NCBI GenBank assembly: GCA_030549775.1
Contig: CM060174.1
Span: 94,504,132-94,568,131 of the forward strand
DNA length: 64,000 bases
Source: Tamarix chinensis
Taxonomy: Eukaryota > Streptophyta > Magnoliopsida > Caryophyllales > Tamaricaceae
Direction of reading: 5' to 3'
Shown piece after piece: positions 56,058 to 64,000 of the stretch (positions within the stretch are counted from its first letter, which is position 1; each line of letters opens with the position of its first letter). Both the position numbers and the translations under genes were made by a program. The notes under the pieces are model-generated. The model saw only the letters and a program-made list of their open reading frames with translations, was not told the origin of the DNA and did not search any database.

Positions 56058-58190
56058 CTTATCTGATTATTGAGTTATGTGTGTCTTGTGCTTATCTATT
56101 TAGTGAGTTAAGTACATCTTGTGCGTATCTCATTAGTGAGTTAAGTACGTATTGTGTATACTTTGGTTAGAGTTTGTAAAGGGAGCCTAAAAATATGAGT
56201 TATTTGGTTAAATGACTTAATTTAGATAACAATGGCCCTTCTTAAAAAATCATGATGGAAAGATAAAATCTTAAGATAATTTGGGGGGGGAGTCAAACAA
56301 TGCCATCCTACACTAATACTCCATTTGGTTCTAAAAAAGTTTAAGGAAATAAAATTAAAATTAAAATTAAAATAATTTCCTTCAAACTTTCCTCACATAA
56401 AATTATATAGTTAATCTTTAACAATTTTATTCTTTACTCTTTCTATTTCAGTGTCTTATGTAAACCAAACACAAAAAATTATTTTTCTTTTTATTTTCTT
56501 TCATTTCTTTAAAACTTTCTATGAACCAAATAGAACATAAACGATGTCTACAAATCAACCTATCAAATAGTGTATGATATATCTAACTATTGTAGGCAAT
56601 AAATGGATGTCATTTCTCATATTAGATTCTACTCATGTGGGTCTGATTATTAATAACTTGATTGAATTTTCTAAAGTAATAAAGTTTGTAACGCTAATTC
56701 GTCATGAAATATTTAAATGATTCAATAAAAGAATACTACAAATAACTACATGAGATGTGTGTGAAATATATGATGATCATAAAGTCAAATAATCAATAAT
56801 TAATATAATCATGTGTCACAACTCCAATAGTTATTAAATCAGGCTTAGATAATACACTCTCATCTTCGTTGTTCTTGAATACTCTAAACGGTGGAAAAGT
56901 TTATGAAGTACAACAATTCGTCTTGGTGGAAGTAGGGGATCGCAAGCTGCTAAGTTGCTCCATGCGTGAGCTTCATCTTTTGTGAATGAGGCAGTTGACA
57001 CTATAGTCGAAGGCTAGAACTCGTCACGCTCTTAAGTGTTACTTTGTTACTGACTTTTAAATTAATTTCCTATCAATTGGAATAAAAGTATCATTATCAG
57101 AAAAGTAGAATTCTTTGAATTTACTTATCTCGCACCGATGGAGGCCCCAGTCTCTATGTAGGAATTGAATGGTATGGTACCAGCGATTACTTAGGTGGTC
57201 AACGACAAAGAAGAGCGCGGAGTCAGAGAGTCACATGCCTCACGCCACTGTGATGCACGCTGAAGGTGTGAAAATAATATACATAAACATAAAAAGCATT
57301 TGGGGTCAAATTGTTTCACCTCTGCCAGCGAAGAGCTGACTAATCTTGTACTTGCAATGAATTATTATTGTGCACACGAGTTCGACTGTACAGACTCGAG
57401 ACCAAAAGATGTTTATAGTAAATACTAACCTCTAGATATTTCCTCGATAACACTTATGGTCCTAATTTGGTGGGACATCCCATTTTCTCAATTCGTATAT
57501 GGAGACCTCTCCGGGCGTATAAATATACTTTTAATTTTAAAAAATATTATATAAAATATATCACATTATAATTATAGTTATATTTTACTATTATTGTATT
57601 ATTTTATGGTAAAGTTAATTTATTTATTATTATATTTAGTCTTATATTTTACTACTATAATGTTTGTATTTTACTGTCGTTTTCATACTTCATCACGATT
57701 ATTTTCATACTTTAACATAGTTGTTTCCATATTTTACTATAATTATTGTTATATTTCACCATAATATTATAATTATCTTCATATTTTACTATTATTATAT
57801 TATACTTCATCACTATTATATATTTTACCATTATTATATTAAGCCATGTCTATAATGTTATAGATTTTATTGGTATTGTATATTTGAACTTACTTGTGGT
57901 GTTATAGATATTATTGGTTTTGATATTAAAGTGTTAGATATATTGTGAAGGTTATGATTATTGTGTCGAGATTGACTCTAATCATTTCTTCAAAGAGTAT
58001 CTCTTGAATGTTTAGTTAGTAAGTTTCAATATTTTCTAAATGAATGAGTAGAAGCAGTATGTTGCTTGATGATATTTGTTTATCTAATATGACTATCGTA
58101 TTTTTATCATTGCATCTATATTTTAATATTTTATATCATATCTTATTGTAATGTTTTTTATGTTTTCCATAAAGGCTTTTTATATTAGTT
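56058..58190. other. Intergenic, A+T-rich, probably LTR body
   Basis: No gene. 56325-56540 is A+T low-complexity (AAATTAAAATTAAAATT). 57530-57850 has loose repeats around CATATTTTACTATTATTATA, about 25-35 bases apart, on an LTR-like background that leads into the LTR end at 58648. The start of that LTR could be TGTCACAACTCC near 56815, unproven. Confidence 0.4.
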
Positions 58191-58648
58191 TTGCATAATG
58201 GGTTACTCGGTACCATTGTACTGATGGATTTTGTTTTATGGCCCCTTACTTATTTAATGGATAGCGATCTTTGCACATTATCTTGTGACATCAGTTGAAG
58301 GATGGTAGTTTAGGTTGAGATTTAGGGTTATACGATGTTATGTCTGGTATCTTTTGATTCGAATGTTCTTGTACTCTTATGTCTTTTTGCATTTTCTTTT
58401 CACTGAGTTTTGTAAGATTTATTTAGAATGTTATTAATCTGTTTTGATTCTCTCCACCATAATTCTTATAATAGTGTTATTAATTTAAGTAGAATCATGT
58501 TTTTAGCCTTAGTACTTGGTATAAGAATAGTAAAGGAAACTGTACTTATATCAAGTGTGGCGGTAATACCCTGCATTTTTACTATCTTCACTTCTACAAT
58601 TAACTTTTGAAACAAAAATATTGAATGCTAAAAAATGGGGGTGTTACA
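58191..58648 (+). mobile_element. Third LTR end of the 1-2251 family
   Basis: GGTTACTCGGTACCATTGTA at about 58201, the ATGGCCCC block, AGCCTTAGTACTTGGTA at 58505 and the ending GGGGGTGTTACA at 58637-58648 follow the order seen at 1778-2251, with many changes. No internal domain follows. An old, probably solo, LTR. Confidence 0.6.
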
Positions 58649-61600
58649 AGACGAGTGTTGATTAACCATTGGTTATAGATTTTGTCTTCTTCCTCACACA
58701 AATTGGTCTTCTTCTCCACTTGAATGTTGGCTTGAATTCGATGCTCCTTTGTGTAAATTAAGGCATAAGATTATATTTTTAACAGCCAAACTAATCATTA
58801 AACCTATATCATCACTACTTTATTGGTTTAGTTGTTGGATTAATGGTTTGGACTAATTGGATTAGTGGGATATATTAAATCAAAAAAATTAAAATACATA
58901 TAAAAAAGTACCCATAAATATGATCAATTCACTAGTTCTCATCGATCTGATTGGTTCTTGACTGCTTTGGTCGGTTCTAAGCTCTTAAGGACCAGTGCAT
59001 GGAATATTGTCAGTAATCTGACTAGTTTGCCAATTCCCCATCGAGCCCAATCTAGTTTCAAAAATCATGCATGAGATTAAACATTTAAGGGTGTATGAGT
59101 AACAAATTCATGATTTTATAGATCAAATGGGAGAATAAAACCACTAGTTGAAGAAATTATGGAGGTGGATGGAAGTCTAAATATGGTGGGACCCTAACTT
59201 AAAAATATTATGGTGGAAGCTTAATTGATGGAATATAATTATGAATTATGGGTAGATTATAGAAGAACTGGATGAATTAAGGATGAATTGATGGAATTAA
59301 TGGAGAATAATAAAGGCAAAGGTTGAAGATGAAGGTTTAACCTTAATTCTTGAAACTAAATATGGGTTATAATTTGTGAATTCAATTAGTATTTTAGTTA
59401 ATTATGTTTATATTAGTGTTAAGAGGATAAAATATCGTGTATTAGGTCAGTGAGAATATTAAATCAAAATTTAGGAAATATTTAGAAAATAATTTTGTAA
59501 AGGTTGCCACTATCATGGCTAGTTTAGGTACTCCAGACGAGCCCAGTCAATCGTCTGTCATAGGGTGAAATTCATCATCTTCCAATTGACATATTTGACT
59601 TCCAATGTGATTTAGACCTGTTAGAGTGTAATTCAAAAAAAAGTGATGAAAATTAAAGGTGTAGCTCTTAATCTTATCTTTCCAACACATCTTTAATCAC
59701 CTCAATGAGTCCTTGTATGAAAATATTATGCTTGAAATACCAAAAGTTGTTTTCGTTATTTCATTTAAATTATCCAATTGACCTTTATGTTTGTAAATCT
59801 CTCCAAAATACCTCATTTTTTTTCTCATTTTCTTTATAATGGATCTCAAATGAGTACCTATGGATTAAGATATGTTAAATTATCCTTTTTAAAAGAAATT
59901 TTAATGCAAAGTTTTAGGGTTAACATTTTTAAGATGGGACATAAAATATACTTATCAAATTCCCCTATGATTGGCCTTTGTTAGTCCCTTAGCAAAACCA
60001 AAACCAGAAGACTCTTAAAAACCAAAATAAACTTTAATGCCCTTAACCAATGAATTAAAATCCCCTTAATTTTATGAGATTCAAGATTATCCCTCAACCA
60101 AGACTCCATACTATAAAATTTCCAAACATTAATTTAAACATATGGTTTACACATGAACATGGAAGATAAGAATGAGACAATTGTGATGCATTAGAAAGAA
60201 AACAATCTCAACCAGTCATAAATCTTCCTCATAAGGGTTTTACTCTTTTTTTCTTCTCGCATAATCATGGCTAAATTATATAAGCACATTCACACAAGTA
60301 TGTAAGATATAAGGGGAATAAAATGAATTTACCTCCACATTCGCATAATCATTTTTAGGTCCAAAATATGAAAAAGATGCAAAAACTCACTAAAAATGCA
60401 CCTCCACAATTAAATCACACATTGTCCTTTATGTGTAGATAATAAAAACAAGCAACATGTAACTTAAGTAAGAAGAAAAAATTAAAAAAAAACATATGAA
60501 GGGCATAAATATCCTCTTTCTCATTAATTTACCTCTAAAGCAATGCTTGTTTTTATATATTCAACTTAATGTGGCCACAGTTCACTTGCTCAGGGTGCAT
60601 TTTTCCACTTAGAATTTGCTTCACCAAATACCTCTTCATGTTTATCACTTATATCTTGCAAGGTAGAAAAAGGAAAAATAATAGTGTTAATAAAAGACTT
60701 AACCCAATAAGATTGCATCTTAACTATCACAATAATTAGGCAGGTATGAAAAGAGAGAATGATTTGTCCACTATCAATGTATGGTGATATCCTTTTCAAA
60801 GGAAGAAAATATTGTCTTGTATTAATTTCCTTTAGCACATCTTTCTAACATAACATCTCCTTTGGACCATTTCGTTTCTTGTTAGATTTATCCAAGATGA
60901 TTTGAAAACTCTCTTCTTTCTTGGATCCATATAGCTTGTTAAGAGAGGGAAACATGAAGAAAATTAGTGAAGCTAGAGTGAAAGTAGCTTGAAGGATTAC
61001 CACATGATTCATTCTCATCTTCTAGAAAAATAGGGGACCAAACGTTCGAAGATGGTTCATAAGAGATAAGAGTGATAATCTTGTCATTCGTGTGTTTTTT
61101 TCTTTTACTTGCTTCTACTTTTTATAAGATTCTTTTTTTTACTACTATGGGACCTTCTTCCATCTCATTAATTTGTCAATAATTTCCATGGGAACCCCCT
61201 CAACCATCTCATCAGCATACAAAGACGTGTTATTCACATATTCATACCTTTTAGTCTTTCACTTGAATTTGGCATTGAAGTAATAGGGAGATTTTTTGTG
61301 TTTCTAATTGATTGACTGTGTTGACCACAAAACCCATTTGCTCCTCTAATATCAAAATTCTTTCATTTTTTAGCTTTATTTTATAAAAATTAGTTTTACC
61401 CATTTTTCAATGCTTCAAAGAGCTTGTCCATTTTTTCTAAACTTGAGGGTTTTGAAGTGGAAGAGGATTTTTGTTGAGGATATTGACAATAATCTAGGGA
61501 TCCATAATCAGGATTGTAAGGATCTTGACATGGTACTTTAAATTTATCATTAGTTTCCCTTATAATATAGGGTGATGCCTCATTTTCAAATAATACACAC

Positions 61601-64000
61601 TATTATGGAGAGTGGGCATATGGATCACCCTATATTAGAAGGAAAACTAATGATATGATTGTATTATTTGGTTATGACCTTTGAAGTGATGATATGCTTG
61701 ATCACTAGGTTGTACCCATACTCTTCCTCTTACACATTGTGGAGAGTGGGTATATGGATCTCTTTTTGTGTGACACACTCCACTTGTTGCAATGACTCCA
61801 GTAGTCGTGGCAGTATACAAAATAAAAGTACTGAATTGGTTAGGTCTATTGTCAAGTTAACTTAAACTTACCTCATTTACTCTAGCATGTAGGGTCATGC
61901 CAAGTCATTTGTAACCCAAGTATCCTGACATAGCTATCTAGAAGGATATAAACACTTCAAAAAATAGGGTTAAGAGGGAATAAAAATGCACAATAATTAT
62001 TAGACGCAAAAACATTAGAAAAAAATTAAATAAAAATGCACTTAGCAATAAAAAGCTTATTAATTGAAAGACTTGAGTGCCCAAAAGCACTCTTACCTTT
62101 GAAAAAATATGGCATAGCACACCAAAATAAATAAAAGCAAACTGACAACACTAGAAAAACACAAAGGAAAAGTTACCAATCCCCAAAAATGGCACAAAAA
62201 ATTAGTAACATGATGCACTAAATATACATAAGTCATGGCAATCATATAAGGATACACAAATAATAATGACAACATGTGGTCATGCAATATACGAGAAAAA
62301 TAATCATGCAATCACTATTAACAAAAAAAGAACAAGACTTATAAGAAACTCATTAGAATCTTTACTTTAGTGATCACACAAATTTAATCACTTATTCACT
62401 TTGAGGACAAGAGTTCCATTGTTAGTTTTCTTGTGGAACAAACTCTCTTAAGGCATAAAGCACATGGGACCCACATTCATCCAAGGTAGAACACTCCTGA
62501 GGATCACAAATTATACACTTAATCCTTAAGTACATGCATCCCTATAGGGCTATGGAACATATACATATATAGTAGATATAACACCACTCTAGTTCCAATA
62601 GAACTAGGCCACTAATCCTGAATTTTTTTTTATCAATCTCTTTCACTTTAAGATTAATGTTTTATTCAATAATTAAAATCAAAACTTAACATAAAGGCCC
62701 ACACTTAACATTAATAACATATTAAAAAATTAATCACCTAACCAATTCTCTTATAAGTCACTTCCACTTAAAATACCACTGATCACTTTATAATGCCATT
62801 ATCACTTGCCATTATGACCCACGTTAATGATACAGATCTACTTTAAATGTTGTAACATTCTAAGATAATTATAACCACTCATAGAATAAAATTAAAATTC
62901 TTAGTAATATCAATTACTTATCACTTATAATATGAATTCAATCAACGCCTTATATTCTAAATATGTAATTAGGATTACATTTAGGTTAAGTAAGTGATAT
63001 AAGACACACAAAATAATGATTAAAGTTCATAAGGAACCTCAACCCAAATAATGAAAAAGACATCAATCAAAACCACAAATTAAACACCCAAATTAGTATT
63101 ATGATTAAAAATACCCTTAAGATTATTTTGAAACCAAACAAGATCTAAAGAATTAGTAATACCTATGAAACGACTAATATACCTTAGGAAACCCCAATTC
63201 CCATTTATGTCATAAATTCACCAATCAAGCTCATTAAATCACCAAACCCAAGACAACACTCAAAAAATTCATACTAAACATGATTAACCCAACAGTAGAA
63301 TTAAAATTCATAATTAAGTACATTAAATGAAAATTTTATCCTAAGGGTTTTTTTGTGCTCATTTTATTTCATCTTAATGCCAATTCACTTTATTATCAAA
63401 TGATATAAGCGAAGACTTAAACCTAATCAAATAAGCATATCAAATATAATTATCATGATTAAACCAATTATTCCACTTATGACACCTAACTCATACCATT
63501 GGTAAATAACATCAAAATAACAATGTTATCATAGTATTATAGTCTTGGAATTTTTTTAGAGGTGGTAAAATTACTATTTTACCCTTCATTATACTTAAGG
63601 CTTATTTAACACATAAAATCATAATCATGCATAACTAGCATGCCATATTTCACATACTTAATGCATAATATAACATAACAAATAAATGACACTCCAAAAC
63701 TTGCAAAAACCATAACTAACCTTATATCACTCCAAACTAAAACAATATATATATTAGAGTTTACATTAAAAAACATGAGGAATGTAATGGCGAGCCCATA
63801 ATTAAAAATCACTACAGTAATGAAAATACCCTTGAGGATGAGTGCACCAAGACAGGTTTCAACATTTAGCATATTTGACACTTCATATGATTTTAGCCAT
63901 AACATTTTACATACTTAACATAATCAAGATAAAAAAAAATACAAAGTAAATTAGACATATCAATATATCATATGTCACCTCATACATGTCATTACTCACA
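58649..64000. other. Intergenic, A+T-rich, no supported gene
   Basis: Open frames are short and unrecognised. 61460-61560 read on the minus strand gives PCQDPYNPDYGSLDYCQYPQ and a helical SSLEKMDKLFEALKN, which recalls gag-side sequence of Athila-like elements, but this is weak. A ~24-bp partial direct repeat (GGAGAGTGGG with ATATGGATC) occurs near 61606 and 61740. 62700-64000 has LTR-like A+T DNA with AATACCC(T)T-type motifs resembling the inverse of 1-480. Confidence 0.35.

Noticed and set aside
60590..63905. Minus-strand frames of 60-99 codons
   Set aside because: A+T-rich, hydrophobic by composition, without motif, splice context or homologous partner in the window.

Overview
The window is nuclear DNA of a flowering plant, most likely a eudicot; the species cannot be read from it. 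The evidence is dense plant-type transposable elements (Ty3/gypsy with tRNA-iMet primer sites, Ty1/copia, Cassandra, hAT, CACTA-like), plant-only protein families and spliceosomal intron signals. I see no intact host gene, no tRNA gene, no CRISPR array and nothing bacterial. Every gene trace is a fragment or pseudogene, so this reads as an old intergenic block built by nested insertion.

Layout. 1-4.5 kb: a long gypsy-type LTR with internal tandem repeats, then a CACTA-like element rich in subterminal hairpins. 4.6-7.3 kb: a dead Topors-like RING gene split by a solo LTR (5-bp target duplication GAATA), then a dead Myb/SANT-like gene. 8.7-12.9 kb: last exon of a plant DUF7356-type membrane protein with a 1-bp frameshift, a tandem duplication with repeated short exon-like motifs, and a broken multi-exon gene. 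13.0-22.3 kb: a minus-strand gypsy element whose pol region is gone and replaced by a 5.9-kb hAT complex with ~1.9-kb inverted arms; a 300-bp hAT-type MITE sits in one LTR. 23.7-24.8 kb: a minus-strand copia remnant. 25.55-32.58 kb: a young chromovirus (287-bp LTRs with 4 differences) carrying only a few lesions, in a very unusual integration structure. 34.4-41.7 kb: A+T-rich low-complexity DNA, a Tat-type RT fragment, and a ~288-bp tandem array with ~29-bp subrepeats. 43.2-49.7 kb: a second copy of the 12-kb pseudogene, an auxilin-type J-domain fragment and the end of a serine carboxypeptidase gene. 50.67-56.05 kb: a hAT element with terminal inverted repeats and degenerate 8-bp duplications, whose dead transposase gene is split by a complete Cassandra TRIM (304-bp LTRs with a 5S-rRNA-derived segment, perfect AGTAC target duplication). 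58.2-58.65 kb: another LTR end of the first family. The rest to 64 kb is A+T-rich and mostly unassignable.

The genes do not form a working pathway. The relationships are those of mobile elements: mobile DNA inside mobile DNA, with gene pieces between. The most interesting object is the left end of the chromovirus. The whole insertion is bracketed by a 77-bp direct repeat instead of a 5-bp duplication. Its left side carries an LTR tail followed by 18 bases matching the tRNA-iMet 3' end at 17 positions, then a partial inverted LTR, then the normal element. This looks like capture of reverse-transcription by-products during an aberrant integration. I found no credible previously undescribed gene system.
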